From positions 1 to 64,000 of the forward strand of contig JAGWBK010000002.1 in the NCBI GenBank assembly GCA_021295915.1: DNA of 64,000 nucleotides. Direction: 5' to 3'. This DNA comes from Dehalococcoidia bacterium. Lineage in GTDB: Bacteria; Chloroflexota; Dehalococcoidia; Lucifugimonadales; UBA1123. The notes under the pieces were generated by a model, which did no database searches, was not told the origin of the DNA, and was given only the letters and a program-made list of their open reading frames with translations. A program made the translations under genes and the position numbers. Below are positions 33,959 to 42,954 of this stretch, one piece after another (positions within the stretch are counted from its first letter, which is position 1; every line of letters starts with the position of its first letter).

Positions 33959-34046
33959 CCCTCTCCCTTGATGGGAGAGGGTTGGGGTGAGGGTGAATGA
34001 ACTGAACAGCTACCCCTCATCCTAGTCTTCTCCCGCTAGGGGAGAC
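33959..34046. repeat. Dispersed intergenic repeat, copy A (paired inverted units)
   Basis: The first unit (33959-33997) reads CCCTCTCCC, a short loop, GGGAGAGGG, then TTGGGGTGAGGGTGAA. A second unit in opposite orientation follows (34013-34046, CCCCTCATCC...GGGGAGAC). The pair resembles a small MITE-like element between the T-box terminator and trpS. Confidence 0.7.
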
Positions 34047-34071
34047 TTGAAGAAGCCTCAACGGAGCAATC

Positions 34072-35121
34072 ATGACCACACTTACGACACCATCTACAGA
34101 AACTGGACCGAACGCCCCGACTCGCCGTAGAGTCTTCAGCGGAGTTCAGCCGAGCGGCGACCCGCAGCTCGGCAACTACATCGGAGCCTTCAAGGGCTGG
34201 GTCGAGGGACAGGACGAGAAGGAAAACTTCTTCTGTGTAGTCGACCTGCACTCCATTACGGTCGATATTGCTCCGGACGAGCTCCGTCGCCAGAGCCGTG
34301 AGCTTGCGGCCGTACTGTTTGCCAGCGGTATCGACCCTGCCAAGAGCACGCTCTTTGTCCAGAGCCACGTTACAGCCCACGCCGAGGCATGCTGGATACT
34401 CAACTGCGTCACGCCAATCGGCTGGCTCGAACGGATGACACAGTTCAAGGAGAAGTCAGCGGGCCTCGAGAGCGTATCTACTGGCCTGCTCGATTACCCG
34501 GTGCTGATGGCCGGCGACATACTTCTGTACAGCGCTCATGAGGTCCCCGTTGGGGATGACCAGCGACAGCACGTCGAACTGACCCGTGACATAGCTCTCC
34601 GCTTCAACCGCATTTACGGTGATACCTTCGTCATACCGGAGGCCGTCATTCCCGAAATCGGCGGTCGGGTAATGGGGCTAAACGACCCAAACGCCAAGAT
34701 GTCCAAGAGCTACTCCCACATCAGGGGACACGCTGTCAGGATGCTTGACGAGCCCAAGGAGATCGAGCGCACCATAATGCGCGCGGTCACCGACTCTGGA
34801 AACGACATAACTTTCAGCGAGGACCCCGAACGAGCTGGCGTCAATAACCTCCTCGGGATCTACAAGGTGATGACAGACAAGTCCGAGTCCGAAGTAGAAA
34901 GTGACTTCGCGGACGCCCGTGGCTACGGCGATCTCAAGCGTCGAGTCGCCGAGGTAGTCATCGAGGGCCTGAGACCCATCCGTGAACGCTACTACGAGCT
35001 GATGGACGACGTCGCCGAGTTGGACAGACTCCTGGCAGTGGGCGCCGACCAGGCACGCGAAGTCTCAAGCCCCAAGCTCGAAGAGATGAAGGAGCGGGTC
35101 GGCTTCGTCCTGCCAAGCTGA
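34072..35121 (+). CDS. trpS: Tryptophanyl-tRNA synthetase
   Basis: The 349-residue class I synthetase has VFSGVQPSGDPQLGNYIGAF (the HIGH-equivalent PQLGNYIG), DLHSITVD, GWLERMTQFKEKSA, YPVLMAGDILLY, GDDQRQHVELTRDIA, and the KMSKS loop AKMSKSYS. Normal TrpS length. The ATG follows directly on repeat copy A and is controlled by the T-box. It precedes trpE by about 95 bp. Confidence 0.97.
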   Translation: MTTLTTPSTETGPNAPTRRRVFSGVQPSGDPQLGNYIGAFKGWVEGQDEKENFFCVVDLHSITVDIAPDELRRQSRELAAVLFASGIDPAKSTLFVQSHVTAHAEACWILNCVTPIGWLERMTQFKEKSAGLESVSTGLLDYPVLMAGDILLYSAHEVPVGDDQRQHVELTRDIALRFNRIYGDTFVIPEAVIPEIGGRVMGLNDPNAKMSKSYSHIRGHAVRMLDEPKEIERTIMRAVTDSGNDITFSEDPERAGVNNLLGIYKVMTDKSESEVESDFADARGYGDLKRRVAEVVIEGLRPIRERYYELMDDVAELDRLLAVGADQAREVSSPKLEEMKERVGFVLPS

Positions 35122-35132
35122 AAAGAAATACT

Positions 35133-35171
35133 CCCTCTCCCTCAGGGAGAGAGGGTTGGGATGAGGGTGAA
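35133..35171 (+). repeat. Dispersed intergenic repeat, copy B
   Basis: CCCTCTCCCTCAGGGAGAGAGGG followed by TTGGGATGAGGGTGAA, between trpS and trpE. A degenerate inverted partner (CCCCTCATGCCCTAC) follows at 35186-35200, just before the trpE ribosome site. Confidence 0.7.
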
Positions 35172-35215
35172 TTGGACGTATGCCTGCCCCTCATGCCCTA
35201 CTAAGGAAAACCAAA

Positions 35216-36661
35216 ATGCACTACCCAACACTCGAACAGTTTGAGGAGTACGCGAAGGACGCGAACCTCATACCTGTTTTCCGAGAGATCAGCGCCGACC
35301 TGGAGACACCCGTGTCGGCCTACCTGAAGGTCGCCAAGCCTCCATATTCATACCTGCTCGAGAGCGTCGAAGGAGGCGAACGACTGGCGCGGTACAGCTT
35401 CATCGGTACCGACCCTGTGGAGATCGTAAAGACCGGCGCAGACGAACTCCTTGGAGAAGTCGATCCGCTCAAGCCGGTCGAGAATATGCTGTCGAAGTAC
35501 AAGCTGGCCGACGTCGACTATCTCGACAAGTTCAATGGCGGCGCGGTCGGTTACATAGCCTACGATGCCGTTCAACACTTCGAGCGTCTGCCTTCCCCAG
35601 ACGAGGACCCGCTGGGACTGCCTCAATCGATTTTCATGCTCTCGACCAGCTACCTCGTGTTTGACCATATTCGCCACAAGATCAAGGTGGTTAGTCACGC
35701 GCATATCGAGGAAGACGCCAAAATCGCCTACGAAGATGCCTGCGCTCGAATTGACGGCTTTGTCACCAGGCTCAAGGACCAGCCCCGCCTGCCCGAGCCC
35801 AATCTCGAGGGCGAGACTGACGCCGATCTCGAGTTCAACATGACCCGCGAGTCCTACGAGGAGATGGTCGAGAAGACCCGCGAGTACATTATCGCCGGCG
35901 ATGTTATCCAGACGGTCGTCGCCCAGCGAATGTCGAGGAAGACCTCGGCCCACCCTTTCCAGATCTATCGCGCGCTCAGGGCCATTAATCCCTCACCGTA
36001 CATGTACTATCTCGACCTCGACGGCTTCCAGATCGTTGGAGCCTCTCCGGAGTTGCTGGTACAGGTCGTGGACGGGCAGGTCGCCGTTCATCCCATCGCA
36101 GGAACTCGCAGGCGGGGAAGGACCGAGGCCGAGGACCTGGCCCTTGAAGACGAGCTGCGCAACGACGAGAAGGAGCGAGCAGAACACATCATGCTGCTCG
36201 ACCTCGGCCGCAACGACGTTGGCCGCGTCTCCAAACCCGGCACAGTTGACGTAACGCAGATTCTCGACATCGAGCGATACTCGCACGTCATACACCTCGT
36301 GTCGCATGTAACTGGAGAGCTTCAGGACGGCTACACCAGCTACGACGCCCTCCGTGCCTGCTTCCCGGCAGGGACGGTCTCAGGAGCCCCCAAGATACGC
36401 GCCATGGAGATAATCGCTGAGCTGGAGCCCGACCGTCGCGGCGTATACGCTGGAGCTGTTGGCTACTTCGACTTCTCAGGCAACATGGACACCGCAATCG
36501 CTATCCGTACCACGGTCGTCAAGGACGGCGTTGCGCATGTCCAGGCGGGCGGGGGAATTGTGTACGACTCGACTCCCGAGTTCGAATACATGGAGACCCT
36601 GCACAAGGCATCGGCCATCCTGACCGCCATAGACCAGGCCGAGCGGGAGATCGACATTTGA
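35216..36661 (+). CDS. trpE: Anthranilate synthase component I
   Basis: TrpE converts chorismate to anthranilate with TrpG-supplied ammonia. The 481-residue protein carries the tryptophan-binding N-terminal block around PVSAYLKVAKPPYSYLLESVEGGERLARYSFIG (LLES feedback element) and the C-terminal chorismate-binding domain: HPIAGTRRRGRTEAED, DELRNDEKERAEHIMLLDLGRNDVGRV, and CFPAGTVSGAPKIRAMEII. The ATG at 35216 (MHYPTLEQF) has AAGGAAAA upstream; an ATG at 35180 lies inside repeat material. The N-terminal LLES suggests tryptophan feedback. Confidence 0.96.
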   Translation: MHYPTLEQFEEYAKDANLIPVFREISADLETPVSAYLKVAKPPYSYLLESVEGGERLARYSFIGTDPVEIVKTGADELLGEVDPLKPVENMLSKYKLADVDYLDKFNGGAVGYIAYDAVQHFERLPSPDEDPLGLPQSIFMLSTSYLVFDHIRHKIKVVSHAHIEEDAKIAYEDACARIDGFVTRLKDQPRLPEPNLEGETDADLEFNMTRESYEEMVEKTREYIIAGDVIQTVVAQRMSRKTSAHPFQIYRALRAINPSPYMYYLDLDGFQIVGASPELLVQVVDGQVAVHPIAGTRRRGRTEAEDLALEDELRNDEKERAEHIMLLDLGRNDVGRVSKPGTVDVTQILDIERYSHVIHLVSHVTGELQDGYTSYDALRACFPAGTVSGAPKIRAMEIIAELEPDRRGVYAGAVGYFDFSGNMDTAIAIRTTVVKDGVAHVQAGGGIVYDSTPEFEYMETLHKASAILTAIDQAEREIDI

Positions 36662-36670
36662 TCCACATCG

Positions 36671-36694
36671 TTCGTCCTGAGCCTGTCGAAGGAT
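36671..36694 (+). repeat. TTCGTCCTGAGC-type repeat, copy 1
   Basis: TTCGTCCTGAGC followed by CTGTCGAAGGAT, an imperfect palindrome in the trpE-trpG gap. A second copy differing at one internal base lies at 63300-63323. It supplies part of the sequence just before the trpG ribosome site. Confidence 0.6.
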
Positions 36695-36710
36695 GAAGGA
36701 GACCTCAACG

Positions 36711-37298
36711 ATGATACTTCTGATAGACAACTACGACAGCTTCACATACAACCTCTACCAGTACCTCTGTGAATTGGGAGCCGACGTCCACGTCGCCCGG
36801 AACGACCAGATCTCGCTCGAAGAGATCGCTGACATGTCGCCGGAAAAGATCGTCATCTCTCCCGGTCCGTGTACTCCCGCCGAGGCAGGCATATCGAACG
36901 ATGTCATCCGGCACTTTGGCACAAGCCTGCCCACGCTCGGCGTGTGCCTGGGACACCAGTGTGTTGGCTACTCCTTCGGTGGCACCGTCGGAGGAGCGGG
37001 TGAGATTATGCACGGCAAGATGTCGCTCATTCACCACGACGGTGAGGGGGTGTTCAAAGGACTGCCCAATCCTTTTGAAGCAATACGTTACCACTCGCTC
37101 GCCGTATACCAGGACGACCTGCCCGAAGACCTCTCAGTAACCGCCTGGACCGATAACGGCCTCGTAATGGGGATCCGCCATCGCGACTATCCCGTTGAAG
37201 GTATACAGTTCCACCCCGAGTCGATCATGACCAAGGTCGGCAAGGACCTGCTGCAGAATTTTCTGGACACTCCGGCACCTGCCGAAACTGCCGATTAA
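36711..37298 (+). CDS. trpG: Anthranilate synthase component II (glutamine amidotransferase)
   Basis: The class I glutamine amidotransferase supplies ammonia to TrpE. The 195-residue protein shows MILLIDNYDSFTYNLYQYL, SPGPCTPAEAG, the nucleophile GVCLGHQCVG and the His-Glu pair QFHPESIMT. Its triad is therefore complete, unlike the amidotransferase-like protein near the window end. AAGGAG places the start at 36711; the frame upstream runs into the repeat. Confidence 0.95.
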   Translation: MILLIDNYDSFTYNLYQYLCELGADVHVARNDQISLEEIADMSPEKIVISPGPCTPAEAGISNDVIRHFGTSLPTLGVCLGHQCVGYSFGGTVGGAGEIMHGKMSLIHHDGEGVFKGLPNPFEAIRYHSLAVYQDDLPEDLSVTAWTDNGLVMGIRHRDYPVEGIQFHPESIMTKVGKDLLQNFLDTPAPAETAD

Positions 37299-37312
37299 CG
37301 AGGAGAAGGACC

Positions 37313-38326
37313 ATGATCCAGGACGCAATTGAGATTGTCGTCTCCAGACGCAATCTTTCAACTGACCAGGCGTCTGACGCCATGGAACAGATCATGACTG
37401 GCGAGGCGACGCCAGCCCAGTTTGGCGCTCTCGTAACCGCGCTCAGAATGAAGGGCGAGACCGTCGATGAGATCGTCGGCATGGCCCGAGTGATGCGAGA
37501 GAAATCCTTGCACGTCGAGGTCGAAGGCACCGTCGTCGATACCGCTGGGACAGGGGGCGATAGCTCATCCAGTTTCAATATATCGACCACAGCCGCTCTC
37601 GTCGCCGCTGGTGCAGGGGCGAAGGTAGCCAAGCACGGCAATCGAGCTATGTCTGGTTCCACTGGTTCTGCCGACGTGCTTGAGGCTCTCGGAGTCAACA
37701 TCGCACTGTCGCCCGAAGCAGTCGCCAGGTGCATCGACGAGATCGGTTTCGGATTCATGTTCGCCCAGGGATTCCATCCGTCGATGCGCTTCGCAGCCGG
37801 CCCTCGTCGTGAAATAGGCATCCGCACCGTGTTCAACATTCTCGGCCCCTTGACCAACCCGGCAGGAGCTGACCGGCAGGTCATCGGGGTAGCCGACCCA
37901 AGCCTCGCGCGTCGAATGGCTGAGGCTCTTGGTAGACTGGGCAGCCAGAAGGCGCTAATCGTGCACGGCATCGACGGAATAGACGAACTCTCAATCTCGG
38001 CGTCAACATCGGTCTGGAACCTTGAGAACGGTATGGTTACCGAGACGGAAGTTACTCCTCCCGAGTTGGGACTCCAACGCGCTGCGTTAGAATCGATCCA
38101 GATCGACAGTCCCGAGTCGAGTGCAGCCATGGCTCGTGGTGTTCTGACCGGCGAGTACGGTCCCGCACGCGACGTGGTGTTGATGAACGCATCCGCCGCG
38201 CTTGTTGCCGCTGACGTGGCCGCGGATCTGGTCGAAGGAGTCGAGCTAGCCGCCCGATCTATCGATCATGGCAGGGCTATCGCCAAACTCGACGAGCTGG
38301 TCGAACTGAGCCAGTCACTCGAATGA
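37313..38326 (+). CDS. trpD: Anthranilate phosphoribosyltransferase
   Basis: TrpD transfers phosphoribosyl to anthranilate. The 337-residue protein has DTAGTGGDSSSSFNISTTAALVAAGAGAKVAKHGNRAMSG split over the PRPP loop (TAGTGGD) and the KHGNR motif, NILGPLTNPA, and VHGIDGIDELS. AGGAG precedes the ATG. The stop overlaps the next gene by 4 bp. Confidence 0.96.
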   Translation: MIQDAIEIVVSRRNLSTDQASDAMEQIMTGEATPAQFGALVTALRMKGETVDEIVGMARVMREKSLHVEVEGTVVDTAGTGGDSSSSFNISTTAALVAAGAGAKVAKHGNRAMSGSTGSADVLEALGVNIALSPEAVARCIDEIGFGFMFAQGFHPSMRFAAGPRREIGIRTVFNILGPLTNPAGADRQVIGVADPSLARRMAEALGRLGSQKALIVHGIDGIDELSISASTSVWNLENGMVTETEVTPPELGLQRAALESIQIDSPESSAAMARGVLTGEYGPARDVVLMNASAALVAADVAADLVEGVELAARSIDHGRAIAKLDELVELSQSLE

Positions 38327-39012
38327 CCCACGATCCAAGCGCCAGTAGAAGTGGAATTCACCCCGCCGTCGTCGATGCCGACGCGGTCCTATTCGACTTC
38401 GACTTTACGCTGGCCGACTCGTCGGCTGGAATCATAACCTGCATGAACTACGCCCTCACCGAGATGGGACTTGGTGAGTCGTCCACTGAAGACATAATAA
38501 ACACAATAGGGCTGTATATCCCTGAGGCCCTTGTGGTACTCAGGGGCGAGCAGCACCGGCCAATGGGTCAGGAATTCATGAAGCTCTTCACCCACAAGGC
38601 TGACGAGGTTATGGTCGAAGGCACTTACTTCCTGCCAGGGGCAATTGATGTGCTGAAGACCCTTCATGGACTAGGTTACCGACTGGGGATCGTGTCGACC
38701 AAATTCCGCTTCCGCATAGAGACCACACTCGAACGCGACGGTGTACTTGACACTGTCGAGGTAATCATCGGTGGTGAGGACGTGACGCACCACAAGCCAC
38801 ATCCCGAGAGTCTGCTCAAGGCGACCGACCGACTTGGGTTGCCCATCGAGCGTTGCGTCTATTTGGGGGACAATGAAGTTGATGCGAGTGCCGCCAAATC
38901 GGCGGGAATTCCGTTCGTGCCAGTACGAACAGGTGCCACTCCTCTTGAGACATTTGACGCGTATCCCAGGCTGGCCCTGCTTGAGAGCGTAGCTGACCTC
39001 GTTCGAGATTAG
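38323..39012 (+). CDS. HAD superfamily phosphatase (phosphoglycolate phosphatase-like)
   Basis: The 229-residue protein has the four HAD motifs: I (FDFDFTLADSS, nucleophile Asp), II (GIVSTK), III (HHKPHPESLL, Lys), and IV (VYLGDNEVD). The cap lies between I and II, as in PGPase/PpaX-like subclass IA enzymes. Its ATGA overlap with trpD shows it is read in the trp transcript although it has no known tryptophan role. Such HADs may remove toxic phosphorylated side products, for example 2-phosphoglycolate; this is inference. Confidence 0.85.
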   Translation: MTHDPSASRSGIHPAVVDADAVLFDFDFTLADSSAGIITCMNYALTEMGLGESSTEDIINTIGLYIPEALVVLRGEQHRPMGQEFMKLFTHKADEVMVEGTYFLPGAIDVLKTLHGLGYRLGIVSTKFRFRIETTLERDGVLDTVEVIIGGEDVTHHKPHPESLLKATDRLGLPIERCVYLGDNEVDASAAKSAGIPFVPVRTGATPLETFDAYPRLALLESVADLVRD

Positions 39013-39075
39013 CCCCGATTCTGCTAGAATGGAAAAACTGCCAGCCGGTCCGCTAATGAAAGGCTAGCTCCGATC

Positions 39076-39876
39076 ATGACTGTCAGAACCGACTCCCCCG
39101 ACATACTCAAGAAGATAGTCGAGGTCAAGAGCCGTGAGGTCGACCGTCTAAAGGACGAAGTGCCAGTCGCTGACCTCGAAGCACGGCTTCAGGGCCAGTC
39201 GGAGCCGCTGGACTTCGCTGATGCCCTCTCGGGTACTCGTGTGAAGATCATCGCCGAGATCAAGAAGGCGTCCCCATCTCGTGGCGTCCTGCGTGAGAAT
39301 CTTGACGTTGAGTGGTTGGCCAACCTGTACGTCGAAAACGGCGCCGCGGCCATTTCAGTTCTCACCAACACAGACCACTTCCACGGCAGCCTCGACGATA
39401 TGCAGGCGGCCGGTACGATCGCGCACCGTAACGACGTACCGGTGCTCCGTAAGGAGTTCGTCTACGATCCATACCAGGTTATCGAGGCGCGCGCGCATGG
39501 TGCTGACGCGATACTCCTGATTGCGAGTATGCTCAGACCGGATCAGCTCATGCGCCTGAAGTCTCAGGCTGAAGAACTTGGAATGCAGTGCCTGGTCGAG
39601 GTCCATGACGAAGACGAGATCGCGGTCGCCATTGAAGCCGAGGCGAAGATCATCGGCATCAACAACCGCGACCTTCGTACGTTCCACACCACGCTCGATA
39701 CTACCTTCGAGTTGGCGGAGATGGTCCCGTCCGAATGCATCCTGGTTAGCGAGAGCGGATTGCGTACCCCGGAGGACATCGGGCGTGTGCGTGATGCCGG
39801 AGCGTCCGCCGTTCTGATCGGCGACGCGCTCGTAACGGCGCCCGACCCCGGTGAGAAGCTTCGGGAACTGGCGTGA
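39076..39876 (+). CDS. trpC: Indole-3-glycerol phosphate synthase
   Basis: TrpC makes indole-3-glycerol phosphate from CdRP. The 266-residue TIM-barrel protein has ILKKIVEVKSREVDRLK, VKIIAEIKKASPSRGVL (catalytic lysine region), ISVLTNTDHFHGS, VLRKEFVYDPYQV, and GINNRDLRTFHTTL with VSESGLRTPEDI. The stop shares bases with the GTG of trpF. A possible -10 (TAGAAT) precedes it but no clear -35. Confidence 0.96.
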   Translation: MTVRTDSPDILKKIVEVKSREVDRLKDEVPVADLEARLQGQSEPLDFADALSGTRVKIIAEIKKASPSRGVLRENLDVEWLANLYVENGAAAISVLTNTDHFHGSLDDMQAAGTIAHRNDVPVLRKEFVYDPYQVIEARAHGADAILLIASMLRPDQLMRLKSQAEELGMQCLVEVHDEDEIAVAIEAEAKIIGINNRDLRTFHTTLDTTFELAEMVPSECILVSESGLRTPEDIGRVRDAGASAVLIGDALVTAPDPGEKLRELA

Positions 39877-40529
39877 CCAGGTTCAAGATCTGCGGACTTC
39901 GCGACCCGTCCCATGCCCTGATTGCGGCCGAGGCCGGGGCCGACCTTGTGGGGTTTGTATTCGTCGAAGGCGTCCGACGCCAGTTGCACCCCGAAGCGGC
40001 CGCAGAAATCATCGCCGCCCTTCGTGATGGTGTACCTGGAGCACCTCCTGGAATAGTTGGACTCTTCGCAAACCAGGCTCCGCGTTACATTAACGAGGTA
40101 ATCGAACTCTGCGGCCTCGACCATCTCCAGTTGTGCGGCGACGAACCGCCTGAGATGTGGGACCTGCTCGACGCCCCCGTGATTCGCCAGGTCAAAGTCA
40201 GAGAGGACTTGCCGCGAGATCAGTCCCTCGCCCTCGCCTGCCGACAGGCCGAGGAGGCTCTGGACGCTGGACACCGCGTCCTCCTGGACAAGCATCAGTC
40301 CGGCCACCTGGGCGGGACAGGCATCGTGTTCGACTGGGGATTGGCGCGCGAAATTGCGAAAGACCACCGCGTGACACTTGCAGGAGGCCTCACGCCTGAC
40401 AACGTCGCCGATGCCATCGACACGGTCAGGCCGTGGGCTGTCGACGTCTCCACGGGTGTCGAGACGGACGGCGTGAAAGACCCCGAAAAGATCAGGGCAT
40501 TCGCCGCTGCTGTACGTGCAACAGGTTAG
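39873..40529 (+). CDS. trpF: Phosphoribosylanthranilate isomerase
   Basis: TrpF isomerises PRA to CdRP. The 218-residue barrel starts with GTG: RFKICGLRDPSHALIAAEAGADLVGFVF, with the catalytic Cys in KICGL. It has LQLCGDEP, HRVLLDKHQSGHLGGTG, and the phosphate loop LAGGLTPDNV near WAVDVSTGVE. It overlaps trpC by 4 bp (GTGA). trpB and trpA do not follow; an SRPBCC gene does. Confidence 0.94.
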   Translation: MTRFKICGLRDPSHALIAAEAGADLVGFVFVEGVRRQLHPEAAAEIIAALRDGVPGAPPGIVGLFANQAPRYINEVIELCGLDHLQLCGDEPPEMWDLLDAPVIRQVKVREDLPRDQSLALACRQAEEALDAGHRVLLDKHQSGHLGGTGIVFDWGLAREIAKDHRVTLAGGLTPDNVADAIDTVRPWAVDVSTGVETDGVKDPEKIRAFAAAVRATG

Positions 40530-40533
40530 TCCT

Positions 40534-41028
40534 GTGCCTGCAATTCAGCTAAAGCCCCAGTCTGTCGAAATCGACGCTCCCCGCGAGCTTGTGTTCCAGA
40601 TCCTGTCCTCGTTCCGACGTGGCAGAATCGCCGGCGACAACTCCGAGTCGACCCGACTCATCTCAGAAGATGGCAACGTGAAGACCGTCGAATTCGTCAC
40701 CAGGGCCGGCCCCTTCTCGTACAGGACGCTCGAAGAAGTCACTCTACACAGACCTGAGAGGATCGAGTTCAAGCACCTAGAAGGCCCTCTCGACTTCTCG
40801 GAAGAGGAGTTCACCTTGGACGAGACCTCTGACGGGGGCACTCTGCTGACTCACTCCGGCAGCTTCATCTGGAAACGCTTCCCCTTCTTCGGATGGTTCG
40901 GCGGAGTCATCTACACTCGACCCATGTACCACAGCGTCATACGCAAGCACTTCGTCACTTTAAAGGAGGCTGCTGAGGCAAGAGCCGCACGCAGCCACAT
41001 CTTCAGACGCGACCGCACTGCATCGTAA
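40534..41028 (+). CDS. SRPBCC (START-like) family protein
   Basis: The ~164-residue protein starts at GTG 40534 (PAIQLKPQSVEIDAPRELVFQIL) and has the helix-grip layout of polyketide-cyclase/START-like proteins: ESTRLISEDGNVKTVEF, PERIEFKHLEGPLDFSEEEFTL, and a long C-terminal helix. These bind hydrophobic ligands; the role is unknown. It starts 4 bp after the trpF stop. It is followed by repeat copy C and then sdhA. Confidence 0.7.
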   Translation: MPAIQLKPQSVEIDAPRELVFQILSSFRRGRIAGDNSESTRLISEDGNVKTVEFVTRAGPFSYRTLEEVTLHRPERIEFKHLEGPLDFSEEEFTLDETSDGGTLLTHSGSFIWKRFPFFGWFGGVIYTRPMYHSVIRKHFVTLKEAAEARAARSHIFRRDRTAS

Positions 41029-41047
41029 TCAAGATCCCATTCCAATT

Positions 41048-41083
41048 CCCCTCTCCCTCAGGGAGAGGGTTAGGGTGAGGGTG
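41048..41083 (+). repeat. Dispersed intergenic repeat, copy C
   Basis: CCCCTCTCCCTCAGGGAGAG-type hairpin followed by GGTTAGGGTGAGGGTG, upstream of sdhA. Confidence 0.7.
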
Positions 41084-41190
41084 TAATGTTTGCCTTTCAA
41101 ACCACTAAGATGTTGGCAGTCAATGTGGACGCCATAGGTGCGGTGTGCTATGTTCATTTGCGGAATTTGCGACCTCAGAGGTGGCCCTGA

Positions 41191-42870
41191 ATGTACTCCC
41201 ACGATGTCCTGATCATAGGCGCTGGACTGGCCGGCATGAGAGCGGCGCTGTCCGCGGCCGAGAACGGGGCCGACGTAGCGGTCATCTCCAAGGTCCATCC
41301 TGTTCGGAGCCACTCCAACGCGGCTCAGGGCGGCATCAACGCCGCGCTTGAACACGCCGGAGACGACTGGCACGACCACGCATACGACACTGTCAAGGGA
41401 TCCGACTATCTCGGAGACCAGGACGCCATCGAGATCATGTGCCGTGAGGCTGGTTCCGAAGTTATCCAGATGGAACACTACGGTGTCACCTTCAGCCGCG
41501 ACGAAGAGGGCAGGCTTGGCACCCGCGCTTTCGGAGGTCAGGGTAAGGCCCGCACATTCTTCGTTGCAGACTTCACCGGCCAGGCCCTGCTGCACGTTCT
41601 CTACGAACAGATCATGAGGGCTGGAGTCCGCGTGTACGAAGAGTGGTTCGTTCTCGACCTGATAATCGAGGACGGTCAGTGCGCCGGCGCTGTAGTCATG
41701 GAGATCCGCTCCGGCGAAATCCACACTATCAGGTCCAAGGCCGTAATCATGGCCGCCGGAGGACTCGGCAGGGTGTTCGAGCCTTCAACCAACGCTCTAA
41801 TCTGCACAGGGGATGGAATGGGCCTCGCATACCGCGCAGGCGCGTCCCTGATGGACATGGAGATGGTCCAGTACCATCCCACCACCCTCAAGGGCAGCGG
41901 CGTGCTGATCACCGAAGGTGCCCGCGGCGAAGGCGCCTACCTGCTGAATTCCGAGGGCGAACGCTTCATGAAGCGCTACGCCCCCAACATGATGGAACTG
42001 GCTTCCCGTGATGTGGTCTCCAGGGCTGAGCAGACTGAGATCAACGAGGGAAGGGGTGTAGATGGCTGTGTCTTCCTGGATATGAGACACCTCGGCGAGC
42101 GCGTGATTCGCGAACGCCTGACTCAGATCCTAGACATTGCCCGAGACTTCGCCAACGTCAATCTTCTGGAAGAGCCTGTCCCGATCCGTCCCGGTATGCA
42201 CTACCAGATGGGTGGCATCAAGACAGACATAGACGGGCAGACCCAGCTCCCCGGTCTCTACGCCGCTGGCGAGGTTGCTTGCGTAAGCGTCCATGGCGGC
42301 AACAGGCTCGGCGCGAACTCACTCCTTGACACCCTCGTCTTCGGGCGACGCTCAGGCGTACACGCGGCTGAGGCTGCCAGGTCCAAGTCCCACGGCTCCG
42401 TTGATGACTCGGCCGCGGACGGACAGAAGGCCAACATTCAGCGACTTCTCGACAACGAACAGAACGGCGGCGACATGTTCGGCCAAATCAGGCAGGATAT
42501 GGGCGGCACGATGAACGAACACCTGGCCGTCTACAGAAACCAGGATGGTATGGAGACCGCCCTGGATACGGTCAGGCAGCTCCGAGAGCGCTACCGGTCT
42601 GTCTACGTACCCGACAAGGGCAAGACCTGGAACACCAATCTGGTTTTTACGCTGGAACTCGGCTTCATGCTTGACTGCGCGGAAGCGGTTACTCTTGCGG
42701 CAATCGAGCGCAAGGAGAGCCGTGGCGCTCACACTCGTGAGGACTTCCCCGAACGTGACGATGAAAACTGGCTCAAACACATACTGGTTGAGCAGACTGA
42801 AGACGGCCCGGCGCTTTCCGAAATGCCCGTCGTCATAACGCAGTGGGAGCCTCAGGTCCGAAGTTACTAA
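41191..42870 (+). CDS. sdhA: Succinate dehydrogenase / fumarate reductase flavoprotein subunit
   Basis: The 559-residue protein holds FAD and the dicarboxylate site. It has the Rossmann start [17 protein letters not shown], the covalent-FAD histidine in [40 protein letters not shown], and the active-site arginine in [26 protein letters not shown]. The HSxAAQGG form fits FrdA/SdhA. Genes for the iron-sulfur and CCG-domain subunits follow. Direction (oxidation or reduction) is not decided by sequence. The start at ATG 41191 is preceded by GGTGG. Confidence 0.95.
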   Translation: MYSHDVLIIGAGLAGMRAALSAAENGADVAVISKVHPVRSHSNAAQGGINAALEHAGDDWHDHAYDTVKGSDYLGDQDAIEIMCREAGSEVIQMEHYGVTFSRDEEGRLGTRAFGGQGKARTFFVADFTGQALLHVLYEQIMRAGVRVYEEWFVLDLIIEDGQCAGAVVMEIRSGEIHTIRSKAVIMAAGGLGRVFEPSTNALICTGDGMGLAYRAGASLMDMEMVQYHPTTLKGSGVLITEGARGEGAYLLNSEGERFMKRYAPNMMELASRDVVSRAEQTEINEGRGVDGCVFLDMRHLGERVIRERLTQILDIARDFANVNLLEEPVPIRPGMHYQMGGIKTDIDGQTQLPGLYAAGEVACVSVHGGNRLGANSLLDTLVFGRRSGVHAAEAARSKSHGSVDDSAADGQKANIQRLLDNEQNGGDMFGQIRQDMGGTMNEHLAVYRNQDGMETALDTVRQLRERYRSVYVPDKGKTWNTNLVFTLELGFMLDCAEAVTLAAIERKESRGAHTREDFPERDDENWLKHILVEQTEDGPALSEMPVVITQWEPQVRSY

Positions 42871-42877
42871 AAGACTA

Positions 42878-42909
42878 CCCCCTCTCCCCAAACGAGAGGG
42901 CTGGGGTGA
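42878..42909 (+). repeat. Dispersed intergenic repeat, copy D (degenerate)
   Basis: CCCCCTCTCCCCAAACGAGAGGGCTGGGGTGA-type element in the sdhA-sdhB gap, a weaker palindrome than the other copies and without the GAGGGTGAA tail. Confidence 0.6.
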
Positions 42910-42954
42910 TTAGTTCGATAAACCTCAACCCTACAGGCGATAAAGGGAACATAT

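Noticed and set aside
35180-35215. ATG at 35180 as trpE start
   Set aside because: It lies within repeat-derived sequence, and a good ribosome site precedes the ATG at 35216.
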